A DNA stretch of 18,304 nt, from positions 1-18,304 of the forward strand of contig JANMZO010000265.1 in the NCBI GenBank assembly GCA_031383405.1, given 5' to 3'. Made by a program: the position numbers and the translations under genes. The notes beneath the pieces were generated by a model. The model was given only the letters and a program-made list of their open reading frames with translations, was not told where the DNA came from and searched no databases. This document shows positions 1 to 6,786 of the stretch, in pieces (within the stretch, counting starts at the first letter, position 1; each line of letters begins with the position of its first letter). The stretch is from JANMZO01 sp031383405 (lineage in GTDB: Bacteria > Actinomycetota > Acidimicrobiia > Acidimicrobiales > JANYDT01).

Positions 1-882
1 GGCTACACCGACGTGCTCTCGGTGGCCGGTGGCTTCGGCAAGTGGAAGGACGAAGGCCGGGCCTGGAAGACCCCGGTCGTGCTCACCGCCGACCAGAAGA
101 TCCGCTACATGCGTCACCTCCTGCTGCCCGAGGTGGGTACCGAAGGCCAGGCCAAGCTGCTCGGCAGCAAGGTGCTCATGCTCGGCGCCGGTGGTCTCGG
201 GTCGCCCAGTGCGCTCTACCTCGCCGCGGCCGGGATCGGCACGATTGGCATTATCGACATGGACGTCGTCGACGCATCAAACCTGCAGCGTCAGATCCTG
301 CACAACCTCGACCGTATCGGTGATCGCAAGGTCGACTCGGCGAAGAAAACCCTGACGTCACTTAATCCCGACGTCAACGTGGTCACGTACGACACCCGCC
401 TCGGTGCTGACAACGTGCTCGACATCATTGACGGCTACGACATCATTGTCGACGGCACCGACAACTTCCCGACGCGTTACCTACTCAATGACGCTTCGCT
501 CAAGAAAAAGATCCCCGTGGTCTTCGGCGCCATCTTCCGCTTCGAAGGTCAGGTCTCGATTTTCGATCCGTACAACGGTCCGTGTTATCGCTGCATGCTG
601 CCGGAGCCGCCGCCAGCCGAGATGGCGCCGTCTTGCGCCGAGGCCGGCGTACTCGGTGTCCTTCCCGGCATCATTGGTTCGCTGCAGGCGATGGAGGCGA
701 TCAAACACATCCTCGGCCTGGGCGACAGCCTCGCCGGACGCCTCCTGACCTACGACGCGCTTGAGCAGTCGTTCCGCACCTTCAAGCTCAGGCGTGACCC
801 GAACTGCCCGGCCTGCTCCATCGACCCCAACGACATCGTCATTGCCGAATACGACGAACTCTGCATGCCGCACCGTCATTAG
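1..882 (+). CDS. Rhodanese-ThiF/MoeB-type sulfur-carrier adenylyltransferase (5' partial)
   Basis: E1-like enzyme that adenylates the C-terminal glycine of a small sulfur-carrier protein (MoaD or ThiS type) for molybdopterin, thiamine or similar sulfur transfer. The frame is open from base 1, so the start lies outside the window. The first visible residues (GYTDVLSVAGGFGKWKDEG) look like the end of a rhodanese domain. Counting from the internal GTG at 13, the adenylyltransferase begins near residue 30 (RYMRHLLLPEVG). It has the nucleotide loop GAGGLGS (58-64), acidic strand end DMD (82-84), zinc pairs CYRC (191-194) and CPAC (265-268), and SCAEAGVLG with C208 at the family's reactive cysteine. 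Known actinobacterial MoeZ-type proteins carry the rhodanese at the C-terminus; here it seems to be N-terminal, and the protein ends shortly after the second zinc pair. Whether MoaD, ThiS or another carrier is the partner cannot be told. Confidence 0.88.
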   Translation, partial: GYTDVLSVAGGFGKWKDEGRAWKTPVVLTADQKIRYMRHLLLPEVGTEGQAKLLGSKVLMLGAGGLGSPSALYLAAAGIGTIGIIDMDVVDASNLQRQILHNLDRIGDRKVDSAKKTLTSLNPDVNVVTYDTRLGADNVLDIIDGYDIIVDGTDNFPTRYLLNDASLKKKIPVVFGAIFRFEGQVSIFDPYNGPCYRCMLPEPPPAEMAPSCAEAGVLGVLPGIIGSLQAMEAIKHILGLGDSLAGRLLTYDALEQSFRTFKLRRDPNCPACSIDPNDIVIAEYDELCMPHRH

Positions 883-939
883 CATTAGCCAGGGGCTCCG
901 CAGCGTTTCTCCAAAAGCGGTCCGGCGGCCAAACGGGTT

Positions 940-945
940 TATCGT
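940..945 (+). promoter_or_regulatory. Candidate -10 element (TATCGT) for the nucleoside hydrolase
   Basis: TATCGT fits the TAnnnT pattern and ends 6 nt before the ATG at 952, which would put the transcript start at or next to the start codon. No Shine-Dalgarno is visible and no convincing -35 is seen. The call rests on the same arrangement before miaB, dtd and tdk. Confidence 0.35.
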
Positions 946-951
946 CTCCGA

Positions 952-1890
952 ATGCCCAAACGCAGCTTCGTTATCGACACCGACACCGCTTCCGACGATG
1001 CAGTCGCGCTGCTGCTCGCCCTTACCGAACCCGAGGCAACGGTTCGTGCCGTGACCATCGTGGCCGGCAACGTGCCGCTGCCGCTCGCGGTTCGTAACGC
1101 GTTGGCCACGCTATCGCTCGTACCTGGAGGCGAAGCCGTTCCGACATTTGCAGGCATGGAGGGTCCCCTCATCCGACGCCTCGAAACTGCCCAGAACGTC
1201 CACGGCGCAGATGGAATGGGCGGTGCCCCGCTACCGGCGGCCAAATCGACCGCTGCGGCGGGGCACGCCGTCGATGCGCTGCGGAAGATCGCGGCTGAAG
1301 AACCCGGTCAGCACGAACTCATAACGCTCGGTCCGTTGTCCAACGTGGCGACGGCGCTGTTGCTTGACCCGCTCCTCCTCACCAAGTTCTCCAACACCAC
1401 CATGATGCTCGGGGCGCCCGACGGGGTAGGAAACGTCTCGACCCTTGGGGAGTTCAACGCCTGGGCCGATCCCGAGGCTGCCGCAATTGTCTTGGCGGCG
1501 CCGGGCCGAAAGACGATGGTCGGCTGGAACATATCTCGGCTGTTCGCCGTAGTCGACCCGGCGCTACGGGATGAGATCAGTAGCGCAGGCCCGCTCGGGA
1601 GCTTCATCGTCGATATCAACGTTGATGTCGACCACTATGCGCGCATCGAAAGTGGGCTCGCGGGCTTTGATCTACCCGACCCGATCGCAGTCGCGATCGC
1701 CCTCGATCCTTCCATCGCAACCAAGACGACCTTCGAGTTCGTCGGCGTGTCATGCGATGCCGCCACCCGCGGTCAGACCTACGTTGACCGGCGACATACG
1801 GCGGCTCCACCGAACTGCACAATTGTGTGGGAAGCCGACGATCGGGCTTTTCAGCGCAGGGTCTTGGCCGCCGCGGCGTTCGGCCGGTGA
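952..1890 (+). CDS. Inosine-uridine preferring nucleoside hydrolase family protein
   Basis: Predicted cytosolic N-ribohydrolase that splits a ribonucleoside into base and ribose for purine/pyrimidine salvage. The N-terminal calcium-site signature DTDTASDDA is present (D11, D15, D16). It is followed by NVHGADGMGG (82-91), TLGPLSNVA (125-133), GEFNAWADPEAA (166-177) and the late PDPIAVA (242-248) whose Asp243 should complete the metal site. In many inosine-uridine hydrolases the residue before that Asp-Pro is a catalytic histidine; here it is proline (P242), so substrate preference may differ from the classic enzymes. The length of 312 aa is normal. The gene stands alone, 69 nt after the adenylyltransferase, and converges on the regulator at 1961-2698. 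The start has no Shine-Dalgarno but sits just after a TAnnnT box. The substrate cannot be named. Confidence 0.88.
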   Translation: MPKRSFVIDTDTASDDAVALLLALTEPEATVRAVTIVAGNVPLPLAVRNALATLSLVPGGEAVPTFAGMEGPLIRRLETAQNVHGADGMGGAPLPAAKSTAAAGHAVDALRKIAAEEPGQHELITLGPLSNVATALLLDPLLLTKFSNTTMMLGAPDGVGNVSTLGEFNAWADPEAAAIVLAAPGRKTMVGWNISRLFAVVDPALRDEISSAGPLGSFIVDINVDVDHYARIESGLAGFDLPDPIAVAIALDPSIATKTTFEFVGVSCDAATRGQTYVDRRHTAAPPNCTIVWEADDRAFQRRVLAAAAFGR

Positions 1891-1960
1891 GCCAACGCAG
1901 ACAGGCGAACCGGCGCCGATCGACGGGTGAGCGCAACCGCTGGAACCCGGGCGGGCAGAA

Positions 1961-2698
1961 TCAACCTGTGGCGCAGACCTCAAGAGGGACCAACGGGCCG
2001 CCTGACACGTTCTCCCGCGTGTATTGGGGCTCGAAGTAGAATCCGATGCCACGCACGGTGACGAGTGCATCTTGGTGTCCGGCGCTGAGGAATTTGGATC
2101 GAAGATGCGCGAGGTGGGTATCGAGGACGTTCGGGGCACCGAACCACTTGTCTCCCCACACGCGGTCCATGAGCTCTTGCCGCGCGGCGACTTCGCCGGG
2201 CATCTCCGCCAACATCCGAAGGATCTCAAACTCGGTCTTCGTAAGAGTAAGGAGTGTCGATCCAACGACAACTTTACGCCGGGCCAGATCGATGTCGAGC
2301 GTGCCGACCACGATATGGCGGGCCTTGCTTAAAATTCGGCGTGAAGCAAGGTGCTGGAACAATTCCGAGTACCCGGCGGTGACCTCATGAATCGACGCCA
2401 CACCGATCGCGCGGGCGGCAGTCTCCTGCTGCTCGGAAACGCCGTGTGCCACGATGTGGATTGGAGCCTTCGAATGCAGGCTGATCACCCGGCACAGCTT
2501 CAAGGCATTGATGATCCCGGCATCGGCCTGGATCACCAGGTTGCTCGGGTTCTGGGTCTCCAGTTGCTCAAGCATCTCGACGAGATCGTCAAAGGTTTGA
2601 ATCGCTCCGAATTCGGGAGAACTGTCTGACCACCGGAACGGTTGTCGGACAGTTCTGGGAAATCCAAAGACAGGGCCATCTTTCGTTATCTGTTGCAC
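1961..2698 (-). CDS. OmpR/PhoB-type winged-helix regulator with degenerate receiver-like domain
   Basis: DNA-binding transcriptional regulator of 245 aa. Residues about 130-223 form an OmpR-type winged helix: beta strands (HIVVGTLDIDLARRKVVV), LTKTEFEILRMLAEMPGEVAARQELMDRVWG, then VLDTHLAHLRSKF and the wing VTVRGIGFYFEP. Residues about 30-120 look like a receiver fold (NLVIQADAGIINALKLCRVI, APIHIVAHG, AIGVASIHEVTAGYSELFQHL), but the usual acidic pocket and the conserved Lys of the K-P motif are missing; TAGY stands where KPF/KPY is expected. Phosphorylation control is therefore doubtful. No histidine kinase gene is in the window, so it is an orphan. The GTG start at 2698 is supported by GAGGAG five nt upstream. 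Target genes are unknown; the intergenic region upstream and the divergent ogt gene are natural candidates. Confidence 0.85.
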   Translation of the reverse strand: MQQITKDGPVFGFPRTVRQPFRWSDSSPEFGAIQTFDDLVEMLEQLETQNPSNLVIQADAGIINALKLCRVISLHSKAPIHIVAHGVSEQQETAARAIGVASIHEVTAGYSELFQHLASRRILSKARHIVVGTLDIDLARRKVVVGSTLLTLTKTEFEILRMLAEMPGEVAARQELMDRVWGDKWFGAPNVLDTHLAHLRSKFLSAGHQDALVTVRGIGFYFEPQYTRENVSGGPLVPLEVCATG

Positions 2699-2703
2699 TT
2701 GTT

Positions 2704-2709
2704 CTCCTC
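2704..2709 (-). promoter_or_regulatory. Shine-Dalgarno of the winged-helix regulator
   Basis: GAGGAG on the minus strand, 5 nt before GTG at 2698. It is the clearest Shine-Dalgarno in the window and fixes the GTG start, in contrast to several neighbours that look leaderless. Confidence 0.7.
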
Positions 2710-2993
2710 GTCAAAACAACGTTTTCGCCTAATCAGGGTTTCTACACGACTTCCAACCGAATTAGCGGTACCCCCCCGTCAGAAGTTAGGAGTTTCTTCG
2801 AATTCATGGCAATGCTGATGAAAAACTATGAATATCTTGAATGATGAGAATCTCTGAGTTGCAGGAGTCGGCGTTGAGGTGCGACCTCTGGGCCGGGTAA
2901 CGCCGTCACAGTCGATGGCCCGGGTTTGAGCCGGAGGGAAGGCGCGCGCCGGCCCAGAATTTCTGAAACGACTGATTTCACGTCAGCGTCGAT
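2710..2993. other. Divergent intergenic region, lower GC near the regulator
   Basis: This stretch separates the regulator (minus) from ogt (plus). Roughly 2710-2850 is clearly more AT-rich than the flanks and includes a run of seven C residues near 2770; about 2851-2993 returns to high GC. It should hold the promoters of both genes, but I could not pick convincing -35/-10 pairs. No RNA gene or sizeable reading frame is seen. Confidence 0.4.
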
Positions 2994-3560
2994 ATGCGCC
3001 AGAATCCACCGGTGAGCCTGGAGAGCCTCAGTATGGCGTCGCCGGTGGGTGAACTGCGGATCGTGGTGTCGGGTGCCGGCGTTGTTGCCATTCTTTGGGC
3101 CAACGAACACAAACTCCGCGTCCGGTTCTCCGAAGAACTTGAGCCCGTCGATCGGCCAAGTGCAGTTTGCGCCCAGGCGGTCGAGCAGTTGAACCGGTAT
3201 TTTGATGGAAGTCTTCAGGAGTTTGCGCTACCACTCGACCTCCGGGGCACACCCTTTCAGATCACCGTTTGGCGGGCGCTCGCGACGATTCCCTACGGGC
3301 ACATGGCCAGCTATAAACAGCAGGCGCAGCGCATTGGTTCACCTGCAGCGGTGAGGGCGGTCGGGGCGGCGAACGGATGCAATCCGCTGTCGATCGTTCT
3401 TCCCTGCCACCGGGTGATCGGTTCAGACGGATCTCTGACGGGCTTCGCGGGCGGTCTCGATGCGAAACGGGCGCTTCTCGAGTTTGAACTTCGCGTGTCG
3501 ATGGGCGACCAGACGCCGATGGCTCCGGTAACCCCGCTTCGTGGTGGGCGGGTTCGTTAG
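2994..3560 (+). CDS. ogt: Methylated-DNA-[protein]-cysteine S-methyltransferase
   Basis: Suicide DNA repair protein that transfers an alkyl group from O6-alkylguanine (or O4-alkylthymine) to its own cysteine. The active-site motif PCHRV is at 137-141 (C138). It is preceded by the HTH region with the arginine finger (RAVGAANG, R121) and the Asn hinge (N127), and followed by GSDGSLTGFAGGLDAK. The N-terminal part (SMASPVGELRIVVS) matches the family's start region. The length of 188 aa is normal, with about 20 extra residues after the fold. The ATG at 2994 is chosen; an in-frame GTG at 3012 or ATG at 3033 is possible, as no clear Shine-Dalgarno favours any. The gene faces the AlaX gene tail to tail with a 42-nt gap. 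No ada-type regulator or AlkA is adjacent. Confidence 0.93.
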   Translation: MRQNPPVSLESLSMASPVGELRIVVSGAGVVAILWANEHKLRVRFSEELEPVDRPSAVCAQAVEQLNRYFDGSLQEFALPLDLRGTPFQITVWRALATIPYGHMASYKQQAQRIGSPAAVRAVGAANGCNPLSIVLPCHRVIGSDGSLTGFAGGLDAKRALLEFELRVSMGDQTPMAPVTPLRGGRVR

Positions 3561-3602
3561 CGAGGCGGCCAGCCCGGTTTCCCGACTCCGACCTGTCCAC
3601 GC

Positions 3603-4367
3603 TCAGCAGTCGAGGATTTCGACCCGGAGACGCTTGTTGCCCTTACCCTTCGACTCGGTCTTGTCGACTCTGATGCGCCCGACCTCACCCGTTGAACGGA
3701 CGTGCGTGCCCCCGTCGGCCTGCCTGTCAAGGCCAACAATGTCGACCACTCGGATCTCGGTGACACTTGCCGGGATCAGGTTGACCTTGGTGCGAATGAG
3801 TTGCGGGTCGACCAGGGCTGCGGCATGAGGGAGAAACGCGACCCGGATCGGTCGGTCGGCCGCGAGTTCGTGATTGACAAGGCTCTCGATCTCCGGGCCG
3901 AAACCTTCGGGTAGCGGATCAAATGCGAAATCCATCCGGGCTTTGAGAGGCTCCATGTTTCCACCGGTTACCGGTACGTTCCAGCGGTTCCAGATCACGC
4001 CGCACAAGACGTGAAGTGCGGTGTGGGTTCGCATCAACTGATGCCGTCGCTCCCAGTTGACCGTTCCGCTGACCACGCTCCCGACGGTCGGAACCGCCCC
4101 GTGAAGCGTGTGCCAGACAACGCGGCCGCTCTTTCGCACTTCTACGACCGCAGCGGGTTCGAGCCCGGATGCTCCGAGCGTTCCCGTATCGTGTGGCTGA
4201 CCACCGCCCGTCGGATAGAACAGCGTTCGATCGAGCGCCACAGATTGGCCTTCGACGCTGATCACCGTAGCGGTGAAGGTGGTCTCATAGGCATCACGCA
4301 GGTACAGCAGTTCCGAATGGAGGTCGGCGGCGAGGTCGGCGGCGCCGCCATCGAGTGTGTCCTCCAT
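3603..4367 (-). CDS. AlaX-type alanyl-tRNA editing protein
   Basis: Free-standing relative of the AlaRS editing domain, which hydrolyses mischarged tRNA(Ala) (Ser- or Gly-tRNA(Ala)) in the cytosol. Visible motifs are FYPTGGGQPHDTG (50-62), the zinc motif HTALH (115-119, H115 and H119), the substrate-binding region VTGGNMEPLKARMDF, and RQADGGTHV (215-223), where H222 is a metal ligand. The Cys of the AlaRS CGGTH motif is replaced by Asp218, a variant I recall in some stand-alone AlaX proteins. The length of 254 aa agrees with medium-size AlaX. The first 18 residues (rich in Asp and Ala) precede the usual LLYLRDAY start, so the true start may be slightly downstream. Its ATG directly follows the stop of the pterin dehydratase-like gene (TAGATG), so the two are almost certainly translated from one message. 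Confidence 0.9.
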   Translation of the reverse strand: MEDTLDGGAADLAADLHSELLYLRDAYETTFTATVISVEGQSVALDRTLFYPTGGGQPHDTGTLGASGLEPAAVVEVRKSGRVVWHTLHGAVPTVGSVVSGTVNWERRHQLMRTHTALHVLCGVIWNRWNVPVTGGNMEPLKARMDFAFDPLPEGFGPEIESLVNHELAADRPIRVAFLPHAAALVDPQLIRTKVNLIPASVTEIRVVDIVGLDRQADGGTHVRSTGEVGRIRVDKTESKGKGNKRLRVEILDC

Positions 4368-4649
4368 CTATGCGTTCCCGATCACGAGGTTGATTGCTTC
4401 GGCGAGGTCCATGTCTTTGACCGTCACCCGGTTGCCCGACGAATGGGTGGTCAGTGTTATATCGACGCGGTTCCAGGCGTTGGTCCACTCCGGGTGGTGA
4501 TCATGTTGCTCGCACAGCAACGCTACACGCGACATGAATCCCCAAGCTTCGCTGAAGGAGTGGAAGCGGATCGACCGGGTTAACGCGTCGTCTTCGAAGG
4601 TCCAGCCGATTGGAACGTCAAGAGCCCGGTGTTCGTGAATCTCTGCCAT
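4368..4649 (-). CDS. Pterin-4a-carbinolamine dehydratase family protein
   Basis: Small 93-aa protein of the PCD/DCoH family, which dehydrates 4a-hydroxytetrahydropterin. The core motif is present: EQHDHHPEWTNAWNRVDITL, with H51 and H52, followed by TTH (H69) and the VKDMDLAEAI tail. The ATG at 4649 is chosen because homologous sequence begins right there; the open frame continues upstream to 4829 but that part looks like non-coding translation. No aromatic amino acid hydroxylase is nearby, so its physiological role is open; in bacteria lacking such hydroxylases these proteins may serve other pterin-related roles. It is the first gene of a two-gene unit with the AlaX gene. Confidence 0.88.
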   Translation of the reverse strand: MAEIHEHRALDVPIGWTFEDDALTRSIRFHSFSEAWGFMSRVALLCEQHDHHPEWTNAWNRVDITLTTHSSGNRVTVKDMDLAEAINLVIGNA

Positions 4650-4876
4650 GCTGCATCGTCCCACAGAGCAGTGACCGCGTGCCCAAGACTCGCCGTGACT
4701 CTGTACCAAACGGGTCGAATCGTCATCGGCCACGGTTTCAAAATAGGCGCGGCCAACAGTTTTCGTTGACCGTTTGGCGAAAGGTGTCGGGCGAACGGAC
4801 TTCGTCCGAGACGTTGGCCCGATGATCACGAGAACGAGACGTGGGGAAGCCGGACGGGCCGAAAACCGTCTGCCGG

Positions 4877-4882
4877 TAGACT
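4877..4882 (+). promoter_or_regulatory. Candidate -10 element (TAGACT) of miaB
   Basis: TAGACT within GCCGGTAGACTGGA ends 9 nt before the miaB ATG at 4892, predicting a leader of only about 0-3 nt. No Shine-Dalgarno is present. A very similar GACCGGTAGCCTGAG occurs at 13541-13555. No good -35 hexamer is seen 16-18 nt upstream. Confidence 0.5.
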
Positions 4883-4891
4883 GGACGAATC

Positions 4892-6376
4892 ATGACTGAA
4901 TCACCCCGCACGTACGTCATCCACACGTACGGCTGTCAGATGAACGAGCACGACACCGAGCGCATCGCCGGACTGCTCGAAGCCGATGGTCTGGTGGCCG
5001 TCGACGACGAAGAAGACGCCGATGTCATCGTCTACAACACCTGTACCATTCGCGAAAATGCCGACAACCGCCTGTTCGGCAACCTTGGGCATGTCAAGCA
5101 GATCAAAGACCGCAAGCCCGGAGTGCAGATCGTCGTCGGCGGCTGTCAGGCGCAGAAGGACCAGGGCATCATTCAGAAGCGGGCCCCCTGGGTCGATGTC
5201 GTGTTCGGGACCCACAACGTGCACCGGGCCGCGGAATTGATCCGCGAGGCCCAGCGCTCGGGTCCCATCATGGAGATCTTCGAGGAGTCGGAGAAGTTTC
5301 CAAGCGCGCTTCCGGTTCGGCGCAACGAAGCCTGGTCGGCGTGGCTCACCATCCAGATCGGGTGCGACAACTCCTGTGCGTTCTGCATCGTCCCGTCGGT
5401 CCGCGGCGTGGAGATCAGCCGGACGTTCGCCGAGGTGGTTGCCGAAGCGAAGGCGCTCGCCGAGGCCGGCACCGTTGAGATCACGTTGCTCGGCCAGAAC
5501 GTCAATTCCTACGGTCGTGACCTGACCACGGCGTGGCGGGCCAGCGACGACTGGCGGTCCGCCGAGGCCGCCGATGCATGCGGAGCTGAGTGGGTCGCCG
5601 ACAAACGCGGGGCGCGGGCCCGCCCGTTGTTCGCGGACCTCTTGCGAACAATTGGTTCGGTTGAAGGCATTCGACGCGTGCGTTACACGTCGCCGCACCC
5701 GAAGGACCTCCGGCCAGAAACGATCGAGGCGATGGCCACCACGCCGACTGTCATGCCGCACCTTCACCTGCCGTTGCAGTCGGGCAGCGACCGAGTTCTC
5801 GCCGCTATGCACCGGGGCTATACGGTTGAGCGTTATCTGGAGAAGCTCGCTCTGGCGAGGGCGTCGATCCCCGACCTCGCCGTCACGACCGACATCATCG
5901 TGGGATTTCCCGGCGAGACCGAGGAAGACTTCGAAGCAACCATGGCCGTTTGCGCGGAAGTGCAATATGACAACTGCTTCTCGTTCATATTCTCGCCGCG
6001 CCCGGGAACAGCCGCGTTCGGCATGGTCGACCGGTTCGTGCCCGAAGGCGTGATCAATGAGCGTTTCGGCCGCCTGAAGGTCGTACTCGATCGCTCGTCG
6101 TTGCTGAAGAACGAAGCTCGTGTCGGACTAATTGAGGAGTTGCTCGTCGAAGGCCCGTCGAAACGTGATCCTCTGATAACAAGCGCGCGTACGAAGCACA
6201 ACAAGCTAGTCCACTTCGCGTACATCGACGGATTCGGCACCCAACGGCCGCTCCCGGCGGGAACCTTTGTCGATGCCCGCATCACGTCGGCGGCTCCCCA
6301 CTTCCTGCGGGCGCAATTTCTGGCCATAACCGCCAGACCCAGACACAAGGTCCGCATTCCGGTCGCTGCGCTCTGA
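4892..6376 (+). CDS. miaB: tRNA-2-methylthio-N6-dimethylallyladenosine synthase
   Basis: Radical-SAM methylthiotransferase that adds the 2-methylthio group to i6A37 of tRNAs reading UNN codons. The UPF0004 domain carries TYGCQMNEHD (C15), NTCTIRENADNR (C51) and VGGCQAQKD (C85), the ligands of the auxiliary 4Fe-4S cluster. The radical-SAM motif is GCDNSCAFCIVPSVRG (C158, C162, C165). Later motifs are GQNVNSYG (201-208), the SPHP and LHLPLQSGSD regions, TDIIVGFPGETEEDF and FSPRPGTAA, then a C-terminal TRAM domain (about 418-480). N-terminal motifs and the TRAM domain identify MiaB rather than RimO or MtaB. It is 494 aa long, above the usual 440-480, mainly because of a roughly 30-residue insertion at about 210-244. 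The start follows a TAGACT box, so the message is probably leaderless. miaA is not in the window. The DUF952 gene follows after 19 nt. Confidence 0.96.
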   Translation: MTESPRTYVIHTYGCQMNEHDTERIAGLLEADGLVAVDDEEDADVIVYNTCTIRENADNRLFGNLGHVKQIKDRKPGVQIVVGGCQAQKDQGIIQKRAPWVDVVFGTHNVHRAAELIREAQRSGPIMEIFEESEKFPSALPVRRNEAWSAWLTIQIGCDNSCAFCIVPSVRGVEISRTFAEVVAEAKALAEAGTVEITLLGQNVNSYGRDLTTAWRASDDWRSAEAADACGAEWVADKRGARARPLFADLLRTIGSVEGIRRVRYTSPHPKDLRPETIEAMATTPTVMPHLHLPLQSGSDRVLAAMHRGYTVERYLEKLALARASIPDLAVTTDIIVGFPGETEEDFEATMAVCAEVQYDNCFSFIFSPRPGTAAFGMVDRFVPEGVINERFGRLKVVLDRSSLLKNEARVGLIEELLVEGPSKRDPLITSARTKHNKLVHFAYIDGFGTQRPLPAGTFVDARITSAAPHFLRAQFLAITARPRHKVRIPVAAL

Positions 6377-6395
6377 CCCGCCCGACCCTCAGCTC

Positions 6396-6722
6396 ATGTC
6401 CACGATCTTCCACATCGCCGAGAAGTCCGCATGGGAATCGGCGCAGACCACTGGTTCGTACCGGGTCCCGAGCCTCGACTCGGAGGGCTTTATTCACCTT
6501 TCGACCCCGGACCAATACATAGCGACAGCCAACCGGTACTACCACGGCCGGTCTGACCTCGTGTTGCTTGAGGTCGATCCGGATGTGCTGAGCGACCTCC
6601 GCTACGAGCGGTCGACGAACGATGAACTGTTTCCGCACCTCTACCGTGAGCTCCCGACGTCGGCAGTACTACGTGTGCATAAGTTCGTACCAACGGACGA
6701 CGGCTCGTTCGCTGTCCCCTGA
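6396..6722 (+). CDS. DUF952 domain-containing protein
   Basis: Small 108-aa cytosolic protein. The family pattern is clear: IFHIAEKSAWESA at the start, then SLDSEGFIHLSTPDQ, DLVLLEVDPDVL, and FPHLYRELPTSAVLRVHKF. The function of DUF952 is not established; the fold is related to ADP-ribosyltransferase-like proteins and the conserved residues (His in FHI, GFIHLS, FPHLY) suggest a binding pocket. It lies 19 nt after miaB on the same strand and probably shares its transcript. The pairing may be only co-transcription. No Shine-Dalgarno is obvious. It converges on the ABC exporter operon, with a long palindrome between. Confidence 0.85.
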   Translation: MSTIFHIAEKSAWESAQTTGSYRVPSLDSEGFIHLSTPDQYIATANRYYHGRSDLVLLEVDPDVLSDLRYERSTNDELFPHLYRELPTSAVLRVHKFVPTDDGSFAVP

Positions 6723-6724
6723 GC

Positions 6725-6774
6725 GTTTATGTCCACGTTTTGACATGTATGTCGTGCAAAGTGTGGACATAAAC
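6725..6774. repeat. 12-bp perfect inverted repeat with nested palindrome
   Basis: GTTTATGTCCAC (6725-6736) is exactly complementary to GTGGACATAAAC (6763-6774). The 26-nt middle contains a second short palindrome, GACAT-GT-ATGTC (6742-6753). It lies between the convergent DUF952 and ABC exporter genes, 2 nt after the first stop. It could form a long stem with an inner hairpin and act as a bidirectional terminator, although there is no T-run; a protein-binding operator or a dispersed palindromic element is also possible. Confidence 0.7.
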
Positions 6775-6786
6775 CGTGCTTCGCGG

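Noticed and set aside
2807..2845. Short leader peptide (ATG GCA ATG ... TGA, 12 codons)
   Set aside because: The nearest AGGAG is too far upstream, the residues give no attenuation logic, and no hairpin follows.
4650..4829. Upstream extension of the pterin dehydratase-like protein by 60 residues
   Set aside because: Family similarity begins at ATG 4649; the upstream part has no homologous pattern and overlaps the likely miaB upstream region.
4901..5965. Long reading frame antisense to miaB (354 codons)
   Set aside because: It lies wholly within miaB, has no recognisable motif, and long antisense frames are expected in GC-rich coding DNA.
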